Source of the DNA: Haliclystus octoradiatus
Taxonomy: Eukaryota; Cnidaria; Staurozoa; Stauromedusae; Haliclystidae
Assembly (NCBI GenBank): GCA_916610825.1
Contig: OU744446.1
Coordinates: 13,884,538 to 13,948,537, forward strand
Length of the DNA: 64,000 bases
Direction: 5' to 3'
Shown: positions 36,801 to 47,490 of the stretch, piece by piece
How positions within the stretch are numbered: the stretch's first letter is position 1
Layout: every line of letters starts with the position of its first letter
Translations under genes and position numbers: made by a program
Notes under the pieces: generated by a model
The model's database searches: none
The model's input: only the letters and a program-made list of their open reading frames with translations
What the model was told of the DNA's origin: nothing

Positions 36801-38015
36801 GCAAAGCTGGACATCTGGATCGCCTCCAGAGAATGCAGAACAGAGGAATGAGGATAGTGTTTTGTTGTAATTATCGCACTCGTATCTCTGACATGCAAAG
36901 TCGACTTGGTTGGCTTTTCTGTCAGAGATCGAATAACCTCACATCAATTAATGTTCACTCGTAAAATTAAATTCAATCTAGCTCCTCCTCTGCTCTCACA
37001 CCCATAATGACATATACATCAAGTCAAACCATCGCCATTCATTTCAAAATGCTGGTACGCATAAGTGGAATTATCTTCCGTCGACAATGAAATTTGTTTC
37101 AAGAAGGACCAGTTTCAAGTGTCTTCTTGAGAAGCATTTACTTGAAGTTTAATATCAACCTGGTTATTATATTATTTGTAATTTTCTCTTTTTATATGTA
37201 TATCTTAGATAGTCAGTCCTGTGAAAAAAGTGTCCCAATACTGTTATCAGTTTATGCACACTTATCAGGTATTTCTGAATAAATGATGATGATGATGATG
37301 ACAAGATAGAGAAATGTAGCCTCGCGTAAAGTGATCATCTATCTGAACTTTTTGAAAGTGGACTTTTGAAAACTCGGGTTTTCGTTCTTGTGTAAATGTA
37401 GTCTTTTAATCTTTTAATGTAACATCAACTTCCAGTCATGTACTGTTGTTAATGGTTATTAAACAAATTTGAAAATAAAACTACCATCCATGAATTGCAA
37501 AAAATCAAATAGTCATCAACTGAAATAAAAACTTACATCTCGAATCATTTCATCTGCACCAGGATAATTTTCCAATTCACTTAAAATTTTTGGGGCTACT
37601 TCTAATACACTATAAACAACTTCATAAACAGCTTTTTCTGGTTCTGTTGGCTCCGCATCTAAAAAAAGAAAGAAGGAGATGTTTGTGATTCAATTATGAC
37701 AAAATTTAACAATTACACACAGTAAAGAAAACAATGGTTTGGAACAAAAGCGTTTTGAAAAGCACCAGACCAGCATTAAAATATCTTACCATAAAAATAA
37801 AAAAGAGTCTCAAAAATCGTATGTTTAACCCTGAAAGCAACGGTTATGCATCATTGACGCCGAGAACATCATTAGTTGGAGATCATTTCCAAAATGTAGT
37901 AGAGTTAACACAAATCAAAGTTCAAAGGACACTTGAACTTACTTTCTAAATCCAAGAAAATGTCAGAGTTTGTGCTTTCAGATGGCCTTGTAAGGGCTCG
38001 CAGCAAATTTCCCAT
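24809..38015 (-). CDS. CYRI: CYRI (FAM49) Rac1-binding regulator of the WAVE complex, 10 coding exons
   Basis: Joined exons: 38015-37943, 37658-37537, 32074-31969, 31147-30936, 28847-28725, 28141-28062, 27121-27064, 26531-26463, 25780-25710, 24872-24809. All have GT-AG borders and consistent phase. They total 978 nt and 325 aa; human CYRIB has 324. Human CYRIB binds active Rac1 and restrains WAVE/SCAR-driven actin assembly. The start MGNLLRAL keeps the N-myristoylation Gly2. [39 protein letters not shown], the Rac-binding YYRRTLSR (Arg160-Arg161), [30 protein letters not shown] and IKVLKDQP closely track the human protein. The C-terminus ends [18 protein letters not shown]. Introns carry a hAT MITE, a tRNA-like SINE head and LINE copies. 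Non-coding 5' exons probably lie upstream in 38.0-42 kb but I could not place them. Confidence 0.95.
26328..26445. repeat. Dispersed repeat, copy A
   Basis: A ~120-bp segment (TTGAGCACACTGATAT..., ATTCATCTTGACCTAGTTAT) resembles 34087-34210 at clearly reduced identity. Non-coding, family unknown. Confidence 0.45.
26748..26925. mobile_element. hAT-type MITE (GTCCGACAAAAG family, copy 2), 178 bp
   Basis: Starts CAGGGTCCGACAAAAG and ends with the imperfect complement ATTTTGTCGGATACTG. A perfect 8-bp target duplication ATTACTGG lies at 26740-26747 and 26926-26933. An 8-bp duplication with a CAGGG end is the hAT signature. It has no coding capacity and lies in a CYRI intron. Confidence 0.85.
30199..30270 (+). 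repeat. tRNA-like sequence, probable SINE head
   Basis: A-box TGGTCTAGTGG (30206-30216) and B-box-like AGTTCAATCC (30249-30258) have tRNA-like spacing (43 nt). The flanking 7-nt arms do not pair as an acceptor stem, so this is not a normal tRNA gene. A T-rich stretch follows. I infer a tRNA-derived SINE or decayed tRNA copy inside a CYRI intron. Confidence 0.45.
32300..32392. repeat. GC-rich hairpin-containing island in CYRI intron
   Basis: A sharp GC-rich block in AT-rich intron, with short hairpins (AAGCCTTCGGCTT; AGCCTTCGGCTTCC). Similar GGCCGAAGGCC-type sequence marks the end of the hAT element near 61955, so it may be a transposon-terminus remnant. Confidence 0.35.
34087..34210. repeat. 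Dispersed repeat, copy B
   Basis: Resembles 26328-26445 (TTGAGCACTCTGGTATGATA..., ACTCATCTTGACTTAGTTAT). No coding potential. Confidence 0.45.
34985..35750 (+). pseudogene. LINE reverse transcriptase fragment with frameshifts
   Basis: In consecutive frames: [20 protein letters not shown] (RT start region, ~35007), [14 protein letters not shown] sequence near 35265, [20 protein letters not shown] (~35430) and [10 protein letters not shown], the YADD catalytic motif (~35520). The frames shift between motifs and the 5' half is absent, so this is an inactive, 5'-truncated element of the CR1/L2/jockey type. It lies in CYRI intron 2 and is antisense to CYRI. Confidence 0.75.
35751..36598 (+). repeat. 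Tandem duplication unit 1 (LINE 3' end plus flank)
   Basis: About 848 bp starting TAGTTTAATAAAGTATTTA. It includes the RT C-terminal region ([19 protein letters not shown], then [17 protein letters not shown]), a GATGATGAAGATAATGAC tail, and non-LINE sequence up to GTTAATGGT. It is followed directly by unit 2, with scattered differences. Confidence 0.75.
36599..37456 (+). repeat. Tandem duplication unit 2 (LINE 3' end plus flank)
   Basis: Copy of 35751-36598 in the same orientation, from TAGTTTAATAAAG to GTTAATGG. It keeps the [17 protein letters not shown] region and has a longer (GAT)n-type tail near 37279-37300. Because the copied segment runs beyond the LINE tail into shared flank, this is a DNA-level tandem duplication, not two insertions. 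Confidence 0.75.
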
Positions 38016-38214
38016 TACAATTCAACTACACAATCCTACAAAAAATCAACAAAAATTAGTAGACACATTTTCAGGTAAGAAAAATTGAATTAATGAGAAT
38101 CAACATGTTTAATTATTTAGAATAAAATGGAAATTGAGAACAGTAATTCTAAAATATCACACAAAGGTTTTTTTTGGTCTGATTGGTCAAAAGAGCGTGC
38201 ATGAAATCCTAGGG

Positions 38215-38380
38215 AAGAGATGTCGTGCTGTGGCAATAATCTTTGTATGGCTGCCTCCGTAAACCATAACCCCACACCAGCCTTCAATTCTTAGATAAAT
38301 ATATACAATAATTCAAAATAAACAAAATCTTGCACATTTATCATTAAATGGATAACCTTATTATACAGCAAATAAAACGG
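38215..38380 (+). repeat. 166-bp inverted repeat, left arm
   Basis: AAGAGATGTCGTGCTGTGG ... AGCAAATAAAACGG; the reverse complement matches 42773-42938 without a difference that I can see. It lies 200 bp upstream of the CYRI start codon. Confidence 0.8.
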
Positions 38381-38718
38381 CTGTTTGAGAAGTTCTCACA
38401 GTTTTTAATTTATTACTAATTAAATCATAGTAAAGATCCTAAATGTTGATGAGATGAGATATACATTACATTGCATAGAAAATAAATGTAAAGTAGAAAA
38501 CATTTTTTTCAATTGGAATACAGTAATATACAATATTATTTTGGAAATTGATTGGCAGGTATGTCATTATGAGAGCCCATCCGATATTCAGTAGCCTAGC
38601 ATGGCTAGAAAGTGCAGATAAACCTCTGTCTACATCCAAAACCTTTTTGTAACAGTTACAGGATGTACAGGGGTTGCGAGAAAGAAATTACTTCTTCGTA
38701 CCGAAGCTTAGGACCAAA

Positions 38719-38888
38719 CAGAGTCTGACAAAAGAAGGAATCCTCGAATCCAAGATTCAGGAAGGCTAGAGCAAATTCAGAAGAAAATGAATATTTTTAT
38801 GATTTATTGGTCAAACTTCGACAAACTATTCAGAAGAAAATGGCGAAATATTTCCAGGATTCCAGGCTGAACCTTTTGTCGGACCCTG
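38719..38888. mobile_element. hAT-type MITE (GTCCGACAAAAG family, copy 3), 170 bp
   Basis: Starts CAGAGTCTGACAAAAG and ends CTTTTGTCGGACCCTG. The flanks GGACCAAA and GAACCAAG are an imperfect 8-bp duplication. Internal TTTATTGGTCAAAC is shared with the other copies. Confidence 0.75.
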
Positions 38889-39170
38889 GAACCAAGGTTG
38901 GTGAAAAATCTGTAACCAGACAAGAAACTGTTGTACTAAGTGGCTAGATTACTTTGGCAAGTTTTTTCAATAAAGTATTTTTTGATAAATAAGCATTTGA
39001 AAAAGTGGGAATTTCAAATCTTGAAAGCGGAGAATGAAAGTTAAGTGACGTCATCCTGTAAAAGTTTCTATCACAACAAGTGAGCGCGGTAATATCACTG
39101 CAAATATAATTCATAAATCAAAGGCTTATATTTTGTATTTCAATTACACTTGATATTATTAAGCTTCGAT

Positions 39171-40129
39171 CACAGATTATAACGACCAGATACGGCACCG
39201 AACGTTCGAAAATTGTGATTGGTCAAATAACGGCCATTTCATCGTTGTCCATTACGATATTAGGGATTTATCGACACAATGATACTTGAAATAATTCACT
39301 TTTAAAGCTAAATTCAGCCTTTCTCAAGCTACTCAATGCAAGTGGATGGATGATACGCTATATGTAAAATTCAAAATCATAATTTTGGTATTAGCAAATT
39401 AATTTTAAATACCATAAATTCAAAAACCTAAAAAGTCTACGGTTGAAATGAAGAAAGGACGACAATATTTATAGTTTATCACATAAATTTCATTGCAAAC
39501 TGTAAAATAATATGCACTGATGCTTGGTGATATGGAATAACGCAATCACAGTCAAAGAATAGGCTATTTGGAGTGGATTTTTATGGAAATTACTGCCTAC
39601 GTTTTTGCCACTATTTTCGATCAAATACGATCACACGCACTCCAAAACCACGGCATTTCAAACTCGGACAATTCGTGTAAAGAGCCACATATATTCGACA
39701 AATTAATGAAATCATATTATGAAATATTATTTGCAATGTAACTGTAAATTTTATCTACCAAAAACTGCTTGTATAACATAATTTATATTCAGCTTTTCTC
39801 TTCAGTAAAATCAATGATTTTGTTCAACTTTCAGGAGTCAATAAAATATTGTCTTCCAGTACACAATAAACCATTATCAAGAGACCATCTCACAATAGAT
39901 GATATACTTTCCTGTTATTTTCCTTTAGCTTGAAAATTTGGCGCATAACAAACATGTTATTTGCCTATAAAATAGGTGCAAATTTATTGTGTTTTTCCGT
40001 TGCGATTTTAGAGCGTAACTGCAGCCAGGTCATCGAGAGGCAACAAACATAATGGCGGACGAGAACAATTGAATTCGAAAATACAATGAATTCGACTTTT
40101 AGTGCTGTATCTGGTCGTTATAATCTGTG
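39171..40129. mobile_element. Non-autonomous hAT-type element, 959 bp
   Basis: The left end CACAGATTATAACGACCAG and the right end CTGGTCGTTATAATCTGTG are complementary over 29 bp with one mismatch. A perfect 8-bp target duplication GCTTCGAT lies at 39163-39170 and 40130-40137. There is no transposase ORF. It lies in the region upstream of CYRI, between the 166-bp inverted repeats. Confidence 0.85.
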
Positions 40130-40517
40130 GCTTCGATCGAAACAAAATAGACATTAATTTGAACTGTATTTATTACTGACCGTTACCATTCATTTTATAC
40201 TTCTGCGTTTCTAACTGCGATGTTGAATTTGTAGCAACTATTCGATGAAATTTCTGTTGTATATGAATCCCTGATTATCATCATCTATATTCACATTATA
40301 TTTATGTAATTCGCAGCTTGTTCATTTTTTCCAGAGAAAAAGCTTATCAAATTCACGGCTCAACTATCCACTCACTGAAGTAGTATCACATATAGATAAT
40401 AAAGCTTCAAGACTCCAAACTACATGCAAACACTGCTGGTCCGGTTTGACCCTTTAACGGCTACCCTTGTTCTTAATTGGAAAAAATGCATTGTGCGTGA
40501 CCAAAATTGAATTTTTG

Positions 40518-40595
40518 TGAGTTCATCATCATCATTTATTCCGAAAACCTGATAAGCTACAAGCTTTTTTCACAGGACTGTGTTCTCTGCAGATG
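40518..40595 (-). repeat. LINE 3' tail fragment
   Basis: The reverse complement reads CAGTCCTGTGAAAAAAG ... TCAGGTTTTCGGAATAAATGATGATGATG, matching the 3' tail of the LINE copies at ~36370-36445 and 37210-37300. Only the tail is recognisable. Confidence 0.6.
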
Positions 40596-42772
40596 CTGAG
40601 TAAAATTTATATAGCAATATCTATACAACAGTACTTTACGATAAATACACAAAACTATATTAGTAGGCCTACATTATAAATGAACATGTCATAAATTGGT
40701 AGCATGTTAATAATAAATGTCCATAATTCATTATCGATAACAAAGTTAGGAAACAAAAATTATCCTATTACCGGGGTACTATAAGCTTCTCATTAGCAGA
40801 AACATAATTATAGGTTTAATAGAGAAACAGTTTACAGATCAAATTCATCACTCTCTCCTAAAACTAAAGACCATCTCGTTAATAACATACACTACTCTGC
40901 ATGGATTAATAACAGTGTATGTACACGGATCTAGCGATGAAAATTAAAAGTTTAAATATAATATGTACAGCAAAGGAGCTAGATAAGATCACGCATTACT
41001 TTAGCATACTTTTTGTTAGTAAACTGTTGTAAAGTTATTTGTAAACAATACCCTCTTGCGAACAAAATTAAATTTCACAACCAACTACGCACAAGGTAAA
41101 ACTAAATCCAGTCTAGAAACTATACAGTTTTACGTGACATAAACTGAGCGTTACTTTGCGTTGGGTCATCAGGTATGATTTGAGATGCAGGTATTGTTTG
41201 AAATCAGTAAAATTCAATTCGAATTCAAAGTTTCCGTGGAAAAGGAACTAGTTTCCTTGTTTAGTTAGGAAAACAACATTTTGCCGATCACACTAAATTC
41301 TTCGTGAGTGATCAAAAACTCATTTTAAAACGTTTTTATTTCATAGAATGTGCAATTCTATATCTTATTCAAGGTATTCTTCATGCAATTTGACGGTTAT
41401 TTAATTTTAACTTCCCAAACATATGTGGCCACGCGGGTTTAAGAAAAACAAAACAACGAGAAAATACGATGCGGAAACTACTTCATAAAACTCCCAAACA
41501 TCATCAATATAAACCCAAAACATGACAGCAATTATGCCATGCAATCAATTAGCCTTACCTAGTATTCCATGTGCAAAACTCAAAACTTCAAGATTGAGAA
41601 TTCGGTAACAAATACTAAACAACAGGTTAAAACGGCCGACAAATCGATAATTGATCTCAACTAAAATTAACAAATCTCCTCGACATTAACCAACGATCCA
41701 ATTAAATAAGTAAGTGTTGAATAAATTAATATATCGAGATATACGTTAGCTCGAGTATATCTGTATCGCGTATGGTCTAATGTTGATAAATAGTGGTTTC
41801 TTCTCCGATTTTTGAAAACTTTGCAACACCTTTCCTCCATGAACACTCAAAATTGAGAGTGAGACAAGGCACACCCAGCCCATAAGTCTTTGCAAATGAA
41901 CACAACATCGAAATGAGATCGAATCGGATAATCCGAATTATTCATTCAATTATATCATCTCTCTCATTGATGTTTACTGAATTCTCTTCACTACACAATT
42001 CTAATGATTACATTTTACTCAAAGTAGATGTCATTCATCATTGTAAAATAGATCACGATTTATAAAACTTTCGTTTTAAAATAGAGACTGTCAAGGGACA
42101 AAGTGACCATCCTTCCTAGCCTGCGGCTGCTTGCGGCTGCCCGCGTTCTGCATTATAAAAGTATATCTGCTCTCTGAACAGATGATGGTGAATGATAATA
42201 CTGCTGTCGACAAAAACCAAACAAACAAACCAATTTGATCTAATTCCTGGTCAAACGACTGCTCGGCATGTGCATGATCGCCAAATTCTGAGGTTTGTTG
42301 TATAATGTATATGGGGTAGCCGGAATCATGCATTGGCTGCATACCTACATTGATGTGGCATTGATACACCTGATAATCTACATTTTTGTAAGTGGAAGAC
42401 AATGCACTAGGTAAAAGACAATGGTCTAATTAACCCCTGTTAGTATCAGTGGCTATATCACTATAAATAAAGGGCACCTACTGGGTGACAGTCAGCTGGC
42501 CACGGTTACCTGTCCCAGCGACTACGTCGTATAAACCATAGCGGTTATCCATGGGAACTTTTTACAGGACATGGTTTGACAATACGATGTTGATATTTTG
42601 GTTGGAATAGAACGATGGGTAGCTATCATAATTTCAAACATTGTAAAAACAACATTTATAAAATATTATTAACTCGCATCACATGAGCCATTCTTCATAT
42701 GTTCGTATGTTCGCAGTTCGTCTCTCTATAAAATGCAACACCAATCGGTATTCTCAGATAAACTTTAAACTA
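40596..42772. other. Upstream/intergenic region of CYRI, no supported gene
   Basis: No conserved exon seen. A 103-codon minus-strand frame at 42402-42091 has one hydrophobic stretch (GLFVWFLSTAVLSFTIIC) but no recognised domain, and I do not call it. CYRI promoter and 5'UTR exon are probably in 38.0-42 kb but not identifiable. Confidence 0.35.
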
Positions 42773-42938
42773 CCGTTTTATTTGCTGTATAATAAGGTTA
42801 TCCATTTAATGATAAATGTGCAAGATTTTGTTTATTTTGAATTATTGTATATATTTATCTAAGAATTGAAGGCTGGTGTGGGGTTATGGTTTACGGAGGC
42901 AGCCATACAAAGATTATTGCCACAGCACGACATCTCTT
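42773..42938 (-). repeat. 166-bp inverted repeat, right arm
   Basis: CCGTTTTATTTGCTG ... CCACAGCACGACATCTCTT is the reverse complement of 38215-38380. I see no target duplication outside the arms. Confidence 0.8.
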
Positions 42939-45900
42939 CACTGTTGAATGGCTGATTGTTTTATAGAACTTGCACCAATGCTATAAACGCAAGTTATGGC
43001 TAATTAACACGTGTTGCGGCACAGTAAGAAGCACTCAAACTCAAGGCGTTCACCGATTTTTTCAAAACCAACTAGAATTTATCATCGTTGTTTGTTTGTT
43101 GCGCGGATGATATTTTACTAATCAAAAGTTCGCTTGTAATGAAGCGTAAATAAATGATGATTAAAAATTAAAGATTTGGATGAGATAATTCAAAGCTTTG
43201 ATCGTTTATAAACTGGAACTTTTGTGGTGATCAGTCCGCAGTTCACGGTAAGTTCAAATTGTGCGATATTTCCGTCTCCGCTGAAAGTAGTAATGTAACA
43301 GAGATTATAAACGAGTACAAAAATATTGATCTTCCAAAGTTAGCTGTATTCAAATGAAAGATTAACTCCGCTTATCATGAATTATATGGGATATGCCTAT
43401 GTGAAGCATGCTTGAACGTGTGGATCGCCTTAGGAAGCGTTCAAATATGGATTGCAGTATAGTGTAGACTTCCTACGTCCAGCAAATTCCACTATGATAG
43501 CATGGACATTGAACTCGAACTAGAATTAATTACTCAATTCTATCTTGACTTGGGCAAGTGTATACTAAATGATTAAGTCCTTTTTAGCTATATGACATAA
43601 TTAGTATGCCTATAGTATTCTATTCTTCGTAGTATGTTTCCAATTCTCAACAAATCCGATACAATTTGACTCGAAAGGAAGCGATATTCGCCTTACATTT
43701 GTTCTGTAGTATTTTTACACGTTCTTAATAATTTAAGTACTGCCTGCGTACAACTTGTGACTTGATTTTCATCTCAACCAACCAATAATGTATTGTTCTA
43801 TGTTGTTCGCATGATTCATATATATGATTAACGAACAATGATTTTGAAATGTTTCATCAGCAATCAATCGAGAGATATTTCACCTGGAAATTTTACAATT
43901 AATATTTAAATTGTCAATTTGAATTTGCTTAGACAAAATAAAGACATTTTGTGTAGTAACGATTCGACGTCGAATTAACAATAAACTTTAGCCTACTCAA
44001 ATAATAATATTAAAAACATACATTTTGCACTTTTCCACGCCAACACGTCTCTCATTTGCAGATGCTGCAAACTCTTCATTGTAATTCCAATTTTTTTGGA
44101 CAGATGTTTTCGATTTGTTTTTATTTAGACAATATTGCCTATATATATCTATAGACTACTGTAAATAATATACACATCATCTTCAAGTAGATATTTATTT
44201 ATCTTTACTTCAAATATAATGACAATATCTATCATAATACCTATTCTTTATAGGGATATACTACCTAAACATATGAATAGAATATGATTAATCATATATA
44301 TGATTAATATTGTATTTCAAAAAAATATTATGATCTTCCAGTAAACTTTCATGTTGGCATATTACAGCCTGTGACATTGGAAAGTTCTTGAAAAGGTGCG
44401 AGGATGTCTGATACCGCTAATGAATTGACCTTCATTTTCATAATGTATAGTGTCGATAATGTCTATTCATAGACTACGAGTTGCTATTTTTAACTCAAGC
44501 TTGGATTTGAAGTTTTTTTGAAGGTTGCAGGAAAACCAAAATGATTACTTTGTAAATGTGTTCATTTGTTTGAATGCGTTACAGGAAAAATAAATGTGAC
44601 ACCTATATACTATACCAAAATTTTATTGCTGCTAAAGCAGATGTATACTTTGAGATTGGACCATACACCATATAGGCCATTTTGCTACATGTATAGATGC
44701 TATGGATTCATTCTCTGAATCTTGTCTTTGAACTTGTTTTCTACTTCTTTGGTGAGATTTTATCCAACCCTGTGCCCACCTTGAATTGATGAATTTAACC
44801 TGCAAAATGGTAATCAAATCTATTCGCTTACGGGTGTAATATAGGATTAACCATTTAATTTATTGAATGGAAGGATAATAATCATTCGAAATATTGGATT
44901 TATATACTTATTATGCAGCTTGTCTTATGCAGCTAGCATGAGCAGATAAATGCTGATTGAGAATTAATTTATTACTTTTTTTAAGCGAATTTTATTGTAT
45001 AACACTATTAAAACCTTTAAATTATTTTGTAACTAAATTCTATACATACTTTACATTTATTCTTTCAAAGTTTAACAAGCAAATTTCCTAAAAAGTAAAG
45101 TACAGGAAGTGATACAATTAGATTTTAAAACATTTGAAAATGGTGATTGTTAAGGAGTGATCCTAGCGAGTACTAATAGACAAAGACTAGATGTTCGATA
45201 ATGAAATCATTATTATATCTTACTGATGATTTGCATCAGTATTTTTCAGTTACCATTCAAAACCTCATAGTTTTTCACTGAGAATAGTGAATAGAACTTA
45301 CTAAGAAATAATTACCTGTGAATACAAGCCATCTTTAGAAACGAACGTTTAAAACAGGTCATATTTCGTGTAAGTTGTAATTAAATCTTATTTTATGTCA
45401 CAGTCGATACATCTCACACCATGACCTGAGAAAATGCTACTGGATATATAAATATCGTACTGTATACTGAAAGGGCAGATGAAGTCAAGTAAGGCTAAGA
45501 ATTCATAATTATCATCAAGTCATTGTCAACTTTTATTATGTTAAAAAGGAGCAACATTGACCGGCGGTCGCTACGAGCCCAACTTGAATTAAGCTTAGCT
45601 TAAATTCAACGATCAATGTCAGTTATGGCTTAGCACGACTTCAAATTTCAAGTTTCAGCATGGTTTCAGGAACAGAAACAATACAAACGACAAACACGCA
45701 CGTGACTCTATAAGCGCATAGAGCCCACCGGTCAATTTTGCCCCTATGGAATGATAACATCTATTGTTATCCCTAAATGATAACGACAATTCAGAATATG
45801 TTTCAATTTGAATTTAACAATTTTGGGAATAATAGTCAATTATTGATCGTTAACTGTAACCTTTTTGATATTACGCATCCGTGTAGAGCTTTCAGCTACT

Positions 45901-47490
45901 AACCAAATTATTGAATGAGTTAATCCTGGAAAACAAATACAGCCAGAGCGAGATGATTTATTTTCAAAATATAACCTTTTGTTGTGTGTGAAATATTTTT
46001 TAAGAGGAATTAACTTATTCCCATGTAGATTTTTAAAAGACTTTAAAGCTTGTTGATCAAAACTTTTCCATCTTTTACAGCTGAAAACAGTAAGAGATAT
46101 TTTCCATTGTTTGCCTCCTTTCAAAACTTGTCATTCAGTTCTTTAGGTCTACTCCTTTTATATCCTTACTTCACGTGCTTCGTATGACCTTATAGGCTTT
46201 AGTTTATATATGCCTCTCTCACTCTCTCTGCAGTCCTTGGTAATCGTCGCAGTTAAATTTTCCTTGCATTACGCATTAAAGATTTGCGGTCTTCAAAGCC
46301 TTGAAAATCCTTGAAAAGTCGTAGATTAAAACAAGTAATTTTATTTTGCAATTTTTCACTATATCGCATATAAAAATCAATTCTTTGTGTAAATACATTA
46401 GTTTGGAAAGGTGAGATATCTTGGCATCTGAATAATCAAAAACCATGGTTTTCGATGTTGAAAATGAGTCTGATTACAAAGTGTCTCGATTTTAATGCTT
46501 GCATATATACAAAGTATCTCGAAAAGTTGATTCTATTTATGACTGAAAATGTAACTTATATATCGTCCTATCAAATCAGCGTGAAAGCGACAAAGAGATT
46601 TATTCGGAGAATGGAGTATCCAATTGCATCATAGCCTACTGTTTTGATTATAAATGGATAGTAAAATGTAGACATGTTATCAAATTTGCGAAACGCCAAA
46701 TTATATTAAACCCGGTAAGTATCAGTACCTGTCGATAGGAAATATACTGGGATAACGGTAATATGTTAAACCTGAGCATAAATGAATAAAAATTACTATA
46801 ATTCATACTTCATATCGTGTTTGTCAGCGTAGTATATTCTGTTGTAAACATTATGCAGACCTCTATTTCAAAATTGAGATTCTTGACAACAAAATTATCA
46901 CCTTAAATATGACATTAAACGGTATATAGCATATAGTTATAGGCCAAAAGGAGAAGCATTTTAAGCACGAGTTGTAATGATGTTTTCTTGTTATTGGTTA
47001 TGCCAGGGACATCCAACACAATTTGTTTTGAAATCAATGATTTTTCAAATTCATGTTTTGGTACTTCATCGTAATAAAATAGGAATAAATTATGCTTTAA
47101 CTGATATATTAATTAATGTATCATACATCGATTATTATCAGTAGATACAGTAATATAAAAGCAATACTGCATATATTATATAGATCTTTATAGTGGCTAG
47201 ATGGGCGTCTTATTTCCAGACATCCCAGGCAAGATGTTTACAGCTATTTGGCTAATCTATCAACTTTATCATAATTTTCAAATCTGAAGTTTCTATTTTT
47301 AATGTTATTCAATCAGTTAATGTTATGGACGATGAGCTATGTATGATGAACACATTTTTGGTCAAATTTGATATCTCTTGAGAAGCTGAAATATCACTAT
47401 ACATATAGCTATACAATGTGTATTTTGGGAAATCGCGTTAATATTCATTCAAATCTCAGTTCCAATAATTTCTATTTGCTTTCCAGATAC
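42939..47490. other. Intergenic region upstream of the class C GPCR
   Basis: AT-rich, with no open frame over ~95 codons, no recognised domain and no clear element boundary. It probably contains the receptor's promoter. TTTGCTTTCCAG at 47475-47486, just before the start codon, could be an acceptor of an upstream non-coding exon. Confidence 0.35.

Noticed and set aside
42091..42402. 103-codon minus-strand frame with one hydrophobic stretch
   Set aside because: No homologous motif seen, and it sits in a repeat-bracketed, element-rich region; chance is as likely.
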